A stretch of DNA of 64,000 nt from NCBI RefSeq assembly GCF_008801815.1, contig NZ_VZOX01000017.1; one strand, 5' to 3'. Each line of letters begins with the position of its first letter. Positions within the stretch are counted from its first letter, which is position 1. Both the position numbers and the translations under genes were made by a program. This DNA comes from Edwardsiella anguillarum (GTDB taxonomy: Bacteria > Pseudomonadota > Gammaproteobacteria > Enterobacterales > Enterobacteriaceae). Below, piece by piece: positions 33,478 through 42,304 of this stretch. The notes under the pieces were generated by a model. That model was given only the letters and a program-made list of their open reading frames with translations. It was not told the origin of the DNA and searched no databases.

Positions 33478-34796
33478 TCAAGACGGCGGCCACTAAGTTT
33501 TGGGTTGAACTTGACCCCAAGAAGAAACGCATCTTAATGATCGTTGGTAGTGTTGCGGCACTTTTTGCCATCATATCGCTGTTTTCCGGTGGACAACAGA
33601 AAGAGGAGAAGCGTGGTCGCCAAGATACGATCAAGCATGTTCTTACAGATAAGAATACTCGCGATATCGGAATTGACTCTCTTTCTGCTGATGTGAAGAT
33701 GGTTGAGCGCCAAAATGCTGAGTTAAAAAGAGAGATTGAGCGTCTTAAAAGGGAAGGGAGTAAAAATAAAGGGCCATCAGAGACCGCTAATGAAAATCAA
33801 GAGATCGGGCGCTTACGAGAAGATGTTGATCGCCTACTGAAAACCAATATTGAATTAGAAAAGCTGGTCCAAAAAGGTGATAAAGGACAGGCTTCTGCAC
33901 CATCTAATGCCTCTCGTTCAGTGGCATCAGTAGATGGTGGTAATGCTTCTTTTCTTGATAAGACTCCAGACTATAAAGACCCGGCAGCTTTCTTCCGGGA
34001 TGCTCCCTTACCAGACTCCAAAGGTATTGCTCCATCTATGGGCAAAGATGAGAATCGTAATGTAAACAAGTCATCGGGAATACAGATTGTTACCTACTCA
34101 CAGAAATCACCGGTTATAGAAGAGAAAGAGGAAAAGGAAGGAGATTCGATTTATTTACCATCAGGCTCCATTCTGACTGGTGTTCTGATAAATGGTATGG
34201 ATGCACCAACATCTCAAGGTGCTAGACGAGATCCCTTCCCATCAACTATGCGTATTCAGAAAGAGGCTATTCTGCCAAACCGTTTTCGGGCAGATGTTCG
34301 AGAGTGTTTTTTGGTTATTTCTGGATATGGTGATCTTAGCTCGGAGCGGGCTTACTTACGGGGTGAAACATTCTCGTGTGTCCGTGATGACGGTGGTGTA
34401 ATTGAGGCAAAACTAGATTCTTATGCTGTGGGGGAGGATGGCAAGGCTGGTGTTCGTGGGCGCGTCGTATCTAAGCAAGGGCAGATTATTGCGAAGAGTT
34501 TAATGGCTGGTTTTTTAGGTGGTGTCTCCGATGCTTTTGACATTAATCCGGTCCCAGTTATTAACACTAATCCTGGCACAAATACTCAATATCAGTCTGT
34601 TTTCTCAAACCAGATGTTGCAGGGGGCTGCTGTTAAAGGTGCGAGTAAAGCCCTAGATCGTATTGCTCAATTCTATATCGACATGGCTGAGGGTATTTTC
34701 CCAGTTATTGAAGTTGATGCCGGTCGTCAAATTGATGTGATCGTAACAAAAGGGACCAAGCTGCAAATCCGTTCGACAGGGGGCAAGAAAAAATGA
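33474..34796 (+). CDS. traB: Conjugation protein TraB (VirB10-like)
   Basis: A 440-residue protein. An N-terminal membrane helix (RILMIVGSVAALFAIISLF) is followed by a coiled coil (KMVERQNAELKREIERLKRE, repeated heptads to about residue 140) and the VirB10-like beta-barrel domain (YLPSGSILTGVLINGMDAPT, ANRF-like PNRFRADVRECFLV, RGRVVSKQGQIIAKSLMAGF). It links the inner and outer membrane parts of the channel. ATGA overlaps on both sides. Confidence 0.93.
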   Translation: MIKTAATKFWVELDPKKKRILMIVGSVAALFAIISLFSGGQQKEEKRGRQDTIKHVLTDKNTRDIGIDSLSADVKMVERQNAELKREIERLKREGSKNKGPSETANENQEIGRLREDVDRLLKTNIELEKLVQKGDKGQASAPSNASRSVASVDGGNASFLDKTPDYKDPAAFFRDAPLPDSKGIAPSMGKDENRNVNKSSGIQIVTYSQKSPVIEEKEEKEGDSIYLPSGSILTGVLINGMDAPTSQGARRDPFPSTMRIQKEAILPNRFRADVRECFLVISGYGDLSSERAYLRGETFSCVRDDGGVIEAKLDSYAVGEDGKAGVRGRVVSKQGQIIAKSLMAGFLGGVSDAFDINPVPVINTNPGTNTQYQSVFSNQMLQGAAVKGASKALDRIAQFYIDMAEGIFPVIEVDAGRQIDVIVTKGTKLQIRSTGGKKK

Positions 34797-35353
34797 TTTG
34801 TTTGACCAAAATGGGCTTTTCTAGAGGCGGTGCTTCACATAAACAAACAGTAAGATGTTTGAAGATGTTGGGAGCCGTAGCAGCTCTGTCTATGTTAGCA
34901 GGATGCTCGGCTTTCAGCATTGGTAGTGACGAGTATGGCTGCCCTGGGATGCCAAATGGTGTCCAGTGTATGTCAGCACGAGATGTGTACGCCTCTACCA
35001 ATGATGGAAATGTCCCACGTCCAATGAAGCAAGAGGAGGGTGAACCTAAAGCGAATAGTAAGGGGTCCTCCAACGTTTCTGCGAGCTCAGCTAAATCTGG
35101 AGATCCTGTTATTGACACGTATGTCGCTCCCCGACTTCCGGATCGGCCAATTCCAATTCGTACACCTGCACAGGTTATGAGGATTTGGGTTGCTCCGTGG
35201 GAAGATACAAATGGCGATCTCATTGTTACAGGATACGTTTATACAGAGATTGAGCCTCGCCGATGGGTTATCGGTGATGGTACACCTCAAACAGAACCAG
35301 TGTTGAGACCGTTGCAAACGGTAAAAAATGAATCGAAGTCTGAACTGAAATAA
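34793..35353 (+). CDS. traV: Conjugation lipoprotein TraV
   Basis: A 186-residue protein starting inside the traB stop (ATGA). The lipobox is VAALSMLAGCSAF, about 42 residues in, so either the N-terminal extension is cytoplasmic or the true start is internal. The mature part has YGCPGMPNGVQCMSARDVYA, the paired cysteines typical of TraV, and RIWVAPWEDTNGDL. Outer-membrane anchor of the TraK-TraB core. Confidence 0.88.
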   Translation: MICLTKMGFSRGGASHKQTVRCLKMLGAVAALSMLAGCSAFSIGSDEYGCPGMPNGVQCMSARDVYASTNDGNVPRPMKQEEGEPKANSKGSSNVSASSAKSGDPVIDTYVAPRLPDRPIPIRTPAQVMRIWVAPWEDTNGDLIVTGYVYTEIEPRRWVIGDGTPQTEPVLRPLQTVKNESKSELK

Positions 35354-35374
35354 GCCATCAAGGAGATGTAACTG

Positions 35375-35758
35375 ATGAACTTTAATGAGCTGTTATGTGT
35401 TGAAAAGAAAAAACAAGTCTTCCTCTTCTCTTTAGCAGTAGCGGCATTAGCTATTTTATTCGTATCTGTCCAGGCACATGCAGGGACCGGTGGTACAGAG
35501 TTTGATGAAGTCTGGACAACTCTTAAAGATTGGACTCAAGGTACGTTGGGTCGAATTGTCGCTGGTGCCATCATTTTGGTAGGGATTGTCGGGGGGATCG
35601 CCCGTCAGTCTCTGATGGCTTTTGCTATGGGGATCGGTGGTGGTATGGGCCTGTATAACGCTCCAACCGTCGTCGAGTCTATGATGTCTGCTACGTTAGA
35701 ACATGCAGAAAAGGTGATCCCTGCGGTTGTCCATATCACTAATGGCCTGGTAATTTAA
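35375..35758 (+). CDS. traA: Pilin TraA
   Basis: A 127-residue prepilin. A long leader with SLAVAALAILFVSVQAHA is likely cut after AHA, leaving about 90 residues beginning GTGGTEF. Two hydrophobic helices follow (LGRIVAGAIILVGIVGGIA; LMAFAMGIGGGMGLY), the F-type pilin hairpin. GGAG lies upstream of the ATG and a terminator follows, so it closes the traL-A block. Confidence 0.9.
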   Translation: MNFNELLCVEKKKQVFLFSLAVAALAILFVSVQAHAGTGGTEFDEVWTTLKDWTQGTLGRIVAGAIILVGIVGGIARQSLMAFAMGIGGGMGLYNAPTVVESMMSATLEHAEKVIPAVVHITNGLVI

Positions 35759-35786
35759 GGTTCTATCCCCCTCTAGATCTAGATTG

Positions 35787-35815
35787 AAAGGGTAGCGGAA
35801 ACGCTGCCCTTTTAT
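35787..35815 (+). terminator. Terminator after traA
   Basis: AAAGGGTAGCG, GAAAA loop, CGCTGCCCTTTT then TATA. The stem has 11 pairs including one GU. Confidence 0.85.
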
Positions 35816-35860
35816 ATATCTGCTCCCATTCTGAAAAATATTCATACATATAGCGAATGT

Positions 35861-35913
35861 TCTCAAAAAGGGCAGTTACACATCCCATGTTTTTGCGTCT
35901 TATCCATTAATCT
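35861..35913 (+). promoter_or_regulatory. Activator-type box and promoter for the giant Ig-like gene
   Basis: CTCAAAAAGGGCAGTTACA (35862-35880) is one of the best box copies. TAATCT at 35908-35913 is a -10-like hexamer 46 bp from the first C; no -35 element is seen, as expected for an activator-dependent promoter. Confidence 0.65.
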
Positions 35914-35955
35914 CCAGCATTGGGTTCTTGTAACCCTAGATAAATGGAGAATGTG

Positions 35956-38900
35956 ATGATCAGATTAAAGCCTAAAATTTCAGCTTTACTGGGCACAATC
36001 GCAGTTCTGTCCGTTGGGACTGCTGATGCAGAGCTGCTTGAATATACCTTCCGGGCTCCAGATGGAACGCAACGATCTCTGTCCGCGAATGCGAACTACG
36101 CCAATCCGATGGATAATGTGTCATTTTCACTAAGTGCTGGTATTGATAGAAAAGTCAGGATATCGGTACTAAAGCCTGATGGCTCAGTGCTTTCCACACA
36201 GACGAGCCATCTCTTAGGGGCTACAGACCGTATCACTGTCGGTGGTAAGTCTTACTATGGTGCGGAGCTTCAACTACCAGCTCCACCAGCGGGAGTATAT
36301 AGACTCAAAGCTGAAATCATTGCCTCAGATAACTCTAGTGTTCAGAGCGACGAGTACCCTTTTTCAGTTGATACCTCTTCACCAACCATTAGCTCAGTCT
36401 CCCCTGTTTATAACACGTTCGGCCAAGTTAATAGCGGAAGTGTTTGGAAACTAGGGAGAGGTGGCGCTGAGAGAAACTCTTTCGTGATGACAGGTATTTC
36501 TGATGATTCGCCGATAAAGAGTGTACATGTAAAACTGTACCGTCAGGACGGTTCTATCCATAAAGATGAGGCGATGGACTACGATGCCGCTAACAAACAG
36601 GCGCGGCTATTTTTTGAGGATGGTTTTTTCCCGAGCACTGATCTTGATGAGGTCTTCAACCTTCAATTCGAGGTCGTGGATAGTGCAGGGAATATCTATG
36701 TATCTCCTCGCCAGCAGGTGATGTTTGATAACGTTGTGAATGCCCCCTCCACTCCATTTGGGGTATTCGATCCTGATAGTACGAGTAGCTTAGGCCCAGG
36801 GTTACAGAGTTTTGTCCCATACGTTAGTGGAATGGTCTCTAAAACTAACCCTATCAAGCTAGCATGGCGAATCCCTCGTAATAACTGGCATGAGTATCGA
36901 GAGGGGGGCCTTAACATGGTGAACTCTCTTGGTGAGATGACAAAGGTTGGGGAGGATAGCAACTACGTTTATCTTGTCACAACTGCATCCTATGGAAATA
37001 CCGATGGTAACTATTGGCGTTGGGTGAACTTCGGTGAATGGGGTGGATCATATATCTCATATAATTTGAGCCTTGCTCCATCTGCGCCAAAAAGCCCGAG
37101 GCTTCTTGGTGTAGATTACAACTACAGCGATATTGGATGGTCAACTATGCACCGTTACTGGGTGAAGAATGATGTTCTTCCAGTAACAGTTAGTGCAATG
37201 AAAGTTAAGGTGGAGCCCCGGCCTTATCTGCAAAAGGCCGTTCATCGGGGGACTTGTGAGATTCCCGCAGGGCAAGATCACTGTATCATTGCTAATAGTT
37301 TTACGATGGCTAAGGGAACTAGTGGCTATGTGCATGATAATGTCACTGTATTTAATGCTGACGAGTCATTGCGCTCTAACCCGATGTGGGCAGAGGTAAA
37401 CTGGAACGATCAGTATTACCCTCAACTAACTCAAAAATATGATCCAGAGAGTAAGGTATTTACTCTGTTCGTAAATCAGGCCGGTCGAGGTTCCTTTTTT
37501 GATAGGCTTCGATTAAGAGGGGCTTGGATCGAGGACGACAAAGGAAACCGTCTATCACCAGTCGGGGGATTGCTTTCTGATAACTGGGAAAATTACACCT
37601 ACCAGTGGGATCTTAAAACATTACCCGAAGGGCAATTTAACTTAGTTGCTGCCGCAGAGGAGATGCATGGGCCGCTTACTCGTCAGCCAATGTTCCAACT
37701 GACTTCTGACAGAACACCACCCACAATGGCTATCAGTGTAGCCAATGGTGCTAATATCCAGAGCTTAGATGATGTTGTCGTTACTTTAGTCGATGCAATT
37801 GATCCATCTCCCAAGTTAGAGTCGATATCTCTTGTTGGCGGTCCGGCTAAAGAGACAGTTCAGTTGTCATGGCGTGAGGAGGCAAGGGGGCAGTTCCGTT
37901 TAGAGTATCCGGTGATGTTCCCCTCTCTCAAAGAGGGGGAGTCATATACCCTGACAATCAAAGGTAAAGATGCTCAGGGTAACTCGGTGGCTAAGGCTGT
38001 GACACTCGCCTATAAACCACGCCAAGTAACTCTAGCTGATGGCATGGATGGAAAGGTCATGATTCCAGCGGTCACGTATGAATTTACTCATACTGATGGC
38101 AGCCGAATATTGGAGACCCAGCCATTAACATTGAGTGATGGTAACATTGTTAGTGGGTCCTATGATGTCTTCGCAACATTGCGCTCTGATGCAAAAGTCC
38201 CCCTTGTTGTGAATGGAGTTAGTATCCAGCCAGGGCAGACGATGGGCATTATGAGCCAACACGATTTCAGCGCCTCCAAAGGGCGATTGAGTATTCCTGT
38301 TAAACCCGCAGTGCCTGATATAGTCGGTAGTTCCAGCTTACTAGTCATGACTTCTGCGCCAAACTCTCCGATTCTGGTTGTAGATATCAACACTTGGAAG
38401 GGGGCCGCGAAATTATCTGCTGAGTCATGGTCGGTTCGCCAGGTTATCGATCCCGTGAAGATATCTGCGGTTCCGGATACGGGAGTCGCCTGTCGTTTTA
38501 CTACGAAAGAAAGCGAGGCAAGAGCAGCCGATCCAATTCGAGATCCTGTATGTTTGCTGCAATGGGATAGAACTCCAGATGAGGTAGAGCAAAGCACCTC
38601 TGATAGTGAAGGCTTAAAGGTCGCTGGGCTAGTGGGACAGGCTGTGAGTATTGGCGAACAACCCGTTGAATATAGCCTATATTTGTTCAATGGTGACGGT
38701 TCTAAAGTTAAGGTTGGCTCAGGCTCTAAATCCCTGTCCGTAACTAGTGCATATGGTGCTGTAGGGTTCGCTCCTCGTGAGGATATCGCCCAAGTCAATC
38801 GTGTTATCGAGGATTTCTCTGTCAACCTCAAGCAGAATAAAGGGCCTGATTGTCAGCTAACTCTTACTGCTGAGCGAGCCAAGAAAGAGGCCGCCAATAA

Positions 38901-41439
38901 ACCAATTGGGAGTGCGAGCCGTATCTGCCTCTTTGAATGGAAGCAGATCCCTAATGGTTTAGTTCAAGACCAATATTCTGAATCACCATTCCTTTCTGGA
39001 AGTCTCTCTGAGAACGGGCCACACCCATTAGATTGGAGGGTAAGCATTTTTACTCGTAATGGGACGCGAGTTACGTTGAATGATGAGAGCTTCAATATTG
39101 AGGCTATTGACCCCCCAACACCTACTATTGCTCTGTCTTCAAAATACAATTTTAAAGACAACATCTACATGGTTCCTATGGCTGGCAGCTATTTGGGGGA
39201 TGCCGTTATTAGTTCAGAGAAGGCTGATCTGAACATTGAGATTTCACGTAATAACGGTGTCTTAGAGTCAGAGTCATTTGCCCCAGGGTGGGGGGCTACG
39301 AATACTGTATATCGTCGTATCAATACAGATGATCGTGCATTATGGGAGGAGACCGCTTACAAGGTTAAGGCATCCTATACGAGAGTTCCTGACGTTAAAG
39401 CCGAAGCTGTCTATAGAGCGATCTCAGTGCCCTCTGATGGAGTTAAGCCGGTCGTTGAGGTCGAGGGTGATACGGCCTTGGATACTCAGGCCCTGCCTGT
39501 TCGCGTACAAATCCGAGATCAGTACAAGCCTACGGCTAAGTATGATGCGAATACGATGGGCGTATGGAAAGTTAGGTTGATCCAACAAAAAGCCTATAAC
39601 GAAGTGGTCCCTCTCACTGATTATGCAGAAGCACCCAATGGTGAAGCGCAGTTCGCGGTAGACCTGTCTAAGGTGGACACATCTTCTGTGCGGATTGTTG
39701 CTGAGGCTGTGCTGGATAGCCCTATCGAGGGGTATAGCCGTGTCGAGACGTCAAGTAGACCCGCGTTCCTGACAGTATTACGTGGTGGAGCTATTGGTGC
39801 TGACATCCAAGCTAGAAAATTATCTGGTAAAGCACCCTTTACTGCTGTGTTCAAGTTGGCTCTTGCTGATCGTCAAGACCTTCGGGCGACAGGACGGGTT
39901 GAATGGGAAACCAGTGGTGATGATGGCAAGTCATGGGAGAAGTTTGTTCCGGAAGAACGATATAAGTACCAGTTAGTAAAAACTTTCGATAAAGGGAATT
40001 ATAAGGTACGTGCGAAAGTCATTAACGTTAACTCTGGAGCAGAGAAGTATACGGAGACGGTTAGTGTTGTTGCTTATGACAAACCGGACATTACTGTCAC
40101 TGGCCCAACGGCTCTCTTTGTCGGTAGTGAGGGTAAGTACACTGCAAACCTGACGTTAAACAAAGAGGTTATCACAGGAGATCATACTGTAATTGAGTGG
40201 TCCACTGATGGCGGTAAAACCTATACCCATACCGGAAACAGCCTCACTCTTTCTAGTAATGAGGAGACTCGATACCGCGTGTGGGCACGAGTCCGTTCGG
40301 ATCAGGCTCCGGCTGACGATGGGTATGCATATGAGGTAGCGAAGGTCGGTGTAGATTTTCGAGCAATCAAACCGCCGCGCCCTTACATCAAAGGGCCAAA
40401 AACTATCGAGATAGGGAAAAAGTACACCTTTAAAGCAGAAACCAGCTTACCCTATCGTGGGATGGATGTGACGGTTAAAGGGTTCTTCACATTACCTAAT
40501 GGGGCGATCGTTGAAGGTGATACGGCAGAGTATGTACCAGTCGAGGCTGACTTAAATCAGTCTGTCGAGACGAAGTACACGACTTGGATTGAGGGATTCC
40601 GTGACCAAGGAGCCGAAGCTACATATAGCTTGCATTCTCGTACCTGGCAGTATGTCTGGCCGCACTTTGCGATGCAGATTCGTAGAAATGCAGATGTCGC
40701 TCCGGCGACTGTTAGCGCTTCGGTGAGGGCAATTGCTTTCAATGGTAAGTTGGAAGAGCCCTCATATGAATGGGAGTTGCCGCAAGGTGTGACGGTCCAG
40801 GAGCAGAAGCAAGATACAGCTAGGGTGTTTGTGATTAATAATCCGGGTGACTATACGATCAAGGTAACTGTGCGTGATTCCCGTGGTCATGAGACAGTCA
40901 TCGAACAGCCACTGACTATTGGACAGGCCAAACCCTACTCCATAGATCTGCAATACTCCGGTTCGAATAAGTATCAACGAGAGCCGTTCGATGTATTGTT
41001 GCGACCATACATTTCTGGCGGACATCCTCGTGATCGTATTGCAGCTCGAACCTACTCGGTTGATGGTAAGGATCTCGATGGAACTGGGTATTATGGTCGA
41101 GCCACGTTGGGTGCCGGTGAGCATAGTATCAAACTCAAAATCAACTCAGAAATGGGGCATGAGGCTGAGGGGGAGGTGAAGATCACTGTTGCAGAGAACA
41201 AGCTGCCTACGTGTAACCTTACCTCTAAGGAAACTATCGGCTCATGGATAGTCTACGCAAACTGTGAGGATACAGATGGGCGTATGAAGTCGTATGAGTG
41301 GACTATTGGGGGGGAGCTACAGAGCATCCGTTCTGATCGCGTTACTATTAGTAAAGGGGCAAACAAGAGCATACCAACGATCTCTGTTGTTGGTGTTGAT
41401 GACTCTGGTGGCCGGTCTGAAACCGCTACTATGAACTAA
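35956..41439 (+). CDS. Giant secreted Ig-like repeat protein (DUF4165-type) in the tra region
   Basis: About 1827 residues from the ATG at 35956 (GGAG 6 nt upstream; an ATG at 35944 adds four). A signal peptide (ISALLGTIAVLSVGTADA) is followed by many beta-sandwich modules, for example TISSVSPVYNTFGQVNSGS, SDRTPPTMAISVANGA, KPVVEVEGDTALDTQ and GDYTIKVTVRDSRGHETVIE. The place between traA and dsbC and the size fit the large DUF4165-type proteins of IncA/C relatives. It is probably exported and surface-exposed, for example in mating-pair contact; no function is proven. It has its own box and terminator. Confidence 0.75.
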   Translation: MIRLKPKISALLGTIAVLSVGTADAELLEYTFRAPDGTQRSLSANANYANPMDNVSFSLSAGIDRKVRISVLKPDGSVLSTQTSHLLGATDRITVGGKSYYGAELQLPAPPAGVYRLKAEIIASDNSSVQSDEYPFSVDTSSPTISSVSPVYNTFGQVNSGSVWKLGRGGAERNSFVMTGISDDSPIKSVHVKLYRQDGSIHKDEAMDYDAANKQARLFFEDGFFPSTDLDEVFNLQFEVVDSAGNIYVSPRQQVMFDNVVNAPSTPFGVFDPDSTSSLGPGLQSFVPYVSGMVSKTNPIKLAWRIPRNNWHEYREGGLNMVNSLGEMTKVGEDSNYVYLVTTASYGNTDGNYWRWVNFGEWGGSYISYNLSLAPSAPKSPRLLGVDYNYSDIGWSTMHRYWVKNDVLPVTVSAMKVKVEPRPYLQKAVHRGTCEIPAGQDHCIIANSFTMAKGTSGYVHDNVTVFNADESLRSNPMWAEVNWNDQYYPQLTQKYDPESKVFTLFVNQAGRGSFFDRLRLRGAWIEDDKGNRLSPVGGLLSDNWENYTYQWDLKTLPEGQFNLVAAAEEMHGPLTRQPMFQLTSDRTPPTMAISVANGANIQSLDDVVVTLVDAIDPSPKLESISLVGGPAKETVQLSWREEARGQFRLEYPVMFPSLKEGESYTLTIKGKDAQGNSVAKAVTLAYKPRQVTLADGMDGKVMIPAVTYEFTHTDGSRILETQPLTLSDGNIVSGSYDVFATLRSDAKVPLVVNGVSIQPGQTMGIMSQHDFSASKGRLSIPVKPAVPDIVGSSSLLVMTSAPNSPILVVDINTWKGAAKLSAESWSVRQVIDPVKISAVPDTGVACRFTTKESEARAADPIRDPVCLLQWDRTPDEVEQSTSDSEGLKVAGLVGQAVSIGEQPVEYSLYLFNGDGSKVKVGSGSKSLSVTSAYGAVGFAPREDIAQVNRVIEDFSVNLKQNKGPDCQLTLTAERAKKEAANKPIGSASRICLFEWKQIPNGLVQDQYSESPFLSGSLSENGPHPLDWRVSIFTRNGTRVTLNDESFNIEAIDPPTPTIALSSKYNFKDNIYMVPMAGSYLGDAVISSEKADLNIEISRNNGVLESESFAPGWGATNTVYRRINTDDRALWEETAYKVKASYTRVPDVKAEAVYRAISVPSDGVKPVVEVEGDTALDTQALPVRVQIRDQYKPTAKYDANTMGVWKVRLIQQKAYNEVVPLTDYAEAPNGEAQFAVDLSKVDTSSVRIVAEAVLDSPIEGYSRVETSSRPAFLTVLRGGAIGADIQARKLSGKAPFTAVFKLALADRQDLRATGRVEWETSGDDGKSWEKFVPEERYKYQLVKTFDKGNYKVRAKVINVNSGAEKYTETVSVVAYDKPDITVTGPTALFVGSEGKYTANLTLNKEVITGDHTVIEWSTDGGKTYTHTGNSLTLSSNEETRYRVWARVRSDQAPADDGYAYEVAKVGVDFRAIKPPRPYIKGPKTIEIGKKYTFKAETSLPYRGMDVTVKGFFTLPNGAIVEGDTAEYVPVEADLNQSVETKYTTWIEGFRDQGAEATYSLHSRTWQYVWPHFAMQIRRNADVAPATVSASVRAIAFNGKLEEPSYEWELPQGVTVQEQKQDTARVFVINNPGDYTIKVTVRDSRGHETVIEQPLTIGQAKPYSIDLQYSGSNKYQREPFDVLLRPYISGGHPRDRIAARTYSVDGKDLDGTGYYGRATLGAGEHSIKLKINSEMGHEAEGEVKITVAENKLPTCNLTSKETIGSWIVYANCEDTDGRMKSYEWTIGGELQSIRSDRVTISKGANKSIPTISVVGVDDSGGRSETATMN

Positions 41440-41468
41440 GCATCTCTCGTACATCCTGTCTCGATAAG

Positions 41469-41495
41469 GCCCGGAGCAATTCCGGGCTTTTTTTT
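41469..41495 (+). terminator. Terminator after the giant gene
   Basis: GCCCGGA, GCAAT loop, TCCGGGC followed by eight Ts. Confidence 0.9.
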
Positions 41496-41510
41496 AAATC
41501 ACGCTAAAGT

Positions 41511-41564
41511 TGTCCAAATTGGGCGCTTACAGAGGCGAAGTTATTCCCGCCTCCCAGATACACT
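41511..41564 (+). promoter_or_regulatory. Activator-type box and promoter of the dsbC-traN operon
   Basis: TGTCCAAATTGGGCGCTTACAG starts at 41511. TACACT at 41559-41564 is a -10 hexamer 46 bp from the first box C, 36 bp before the dsbC start. Confidence 0.68.
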
Positions 41565-41599
41565 GCAAGCATTCGGGAGTCCAATTCTAGGGGATAGAT

Positions 41600-42304
41600 A
41601 TGCGAACCAAGTTACTTGGATTAGTGATAGCACTTGGAGCTATTACTTTTGCCAACGCTTCATCAAAGCTGGAAATCACCGATCCCAGGGCAGCGAAAAT
41701 TGACAGTATTATCACACTTCCAATTAAAGGGATGAAAGCCGTAGATAGTGATGGACAGATCGTGTTCCTATCCGATAACGGAAGGTTTGTCATCTCAGGA
41801 CAGCTTTACGATTTATGGAGCAAAAAGCCTCTTAGTACAATCTCTGAGTTACAGGACGTGGCTGAACGTATCCATTTTAAAAATTTTGGAATGGATGTTG
41901 ATACATTGAATACTGTCTCTATGGGACATGGTAAGAAAGAAGTCGTCATTTTTACTGATCCTCGTTGTGATGTGTGCCGCAAGTTAATTGATGAAGCAAA
42001 GTCATTGGAGGATGAGTACACCTTCAAAATTATAGTGATACCTGCCCTTGGCGATGAGTCTAATCGGTTAGCGAAGGCAATGTATTGTGCAAAAGATAAA
42101 GATAAAGTCCTGGGGGCCCTACAGTCGAACGCTCTCGAATCTCTTGCGGTAAAAACTCCCTGCGATCCAGGTCAGTATGATCAAACCTTACTTACTGCCC
42201 ACCTTATTGGGATAGAAGGAGTTCCATTTATTGTGGCTCAAGATGGCCGAATCAGCAAAGGCAGACCTCAAAATCTTAAAGCTTGGTTGGAGAGTAAGCA
42301 ATGA
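41600..42304 (+). CDS. dsbC: DsbC-like thiol:disulfide isomerase
   Basis: A 234-residue periplasmic protein with signal peptide (LLGLVIALGAITFANA), a small dimerisation domain and a thioredoxin-fold domain with active site FTDPRCDVCRKLI (Cys123, Cys126) and cis-proline loop IEGVPFIVAQDG. It should shuffle disulfides in TraU, TraN and related proteins made by the same operon. ATGA overlap with traC. Confidence 0.9.
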   Translation: MRTKLLGLVIALGAITFANASSKLEITDPRAAKIDSIITLPIKGMKAVDSDGQIVFLSDNGRFVISGQLYDLWSKKPLSTISELQDVAERIHFKNFGMDVDTLNTVSMGHGKKEVVIFTDPRCDVCRKLIDEAKSLEDEYTFKIIVIPALGDESNRLAKAMYCAKDKDKVLGALQSNALESLAVKTPCDPGQYDQTLLTAHLIGIEGVPFIVAQDGRISKGRPQNLKAWLESKQ

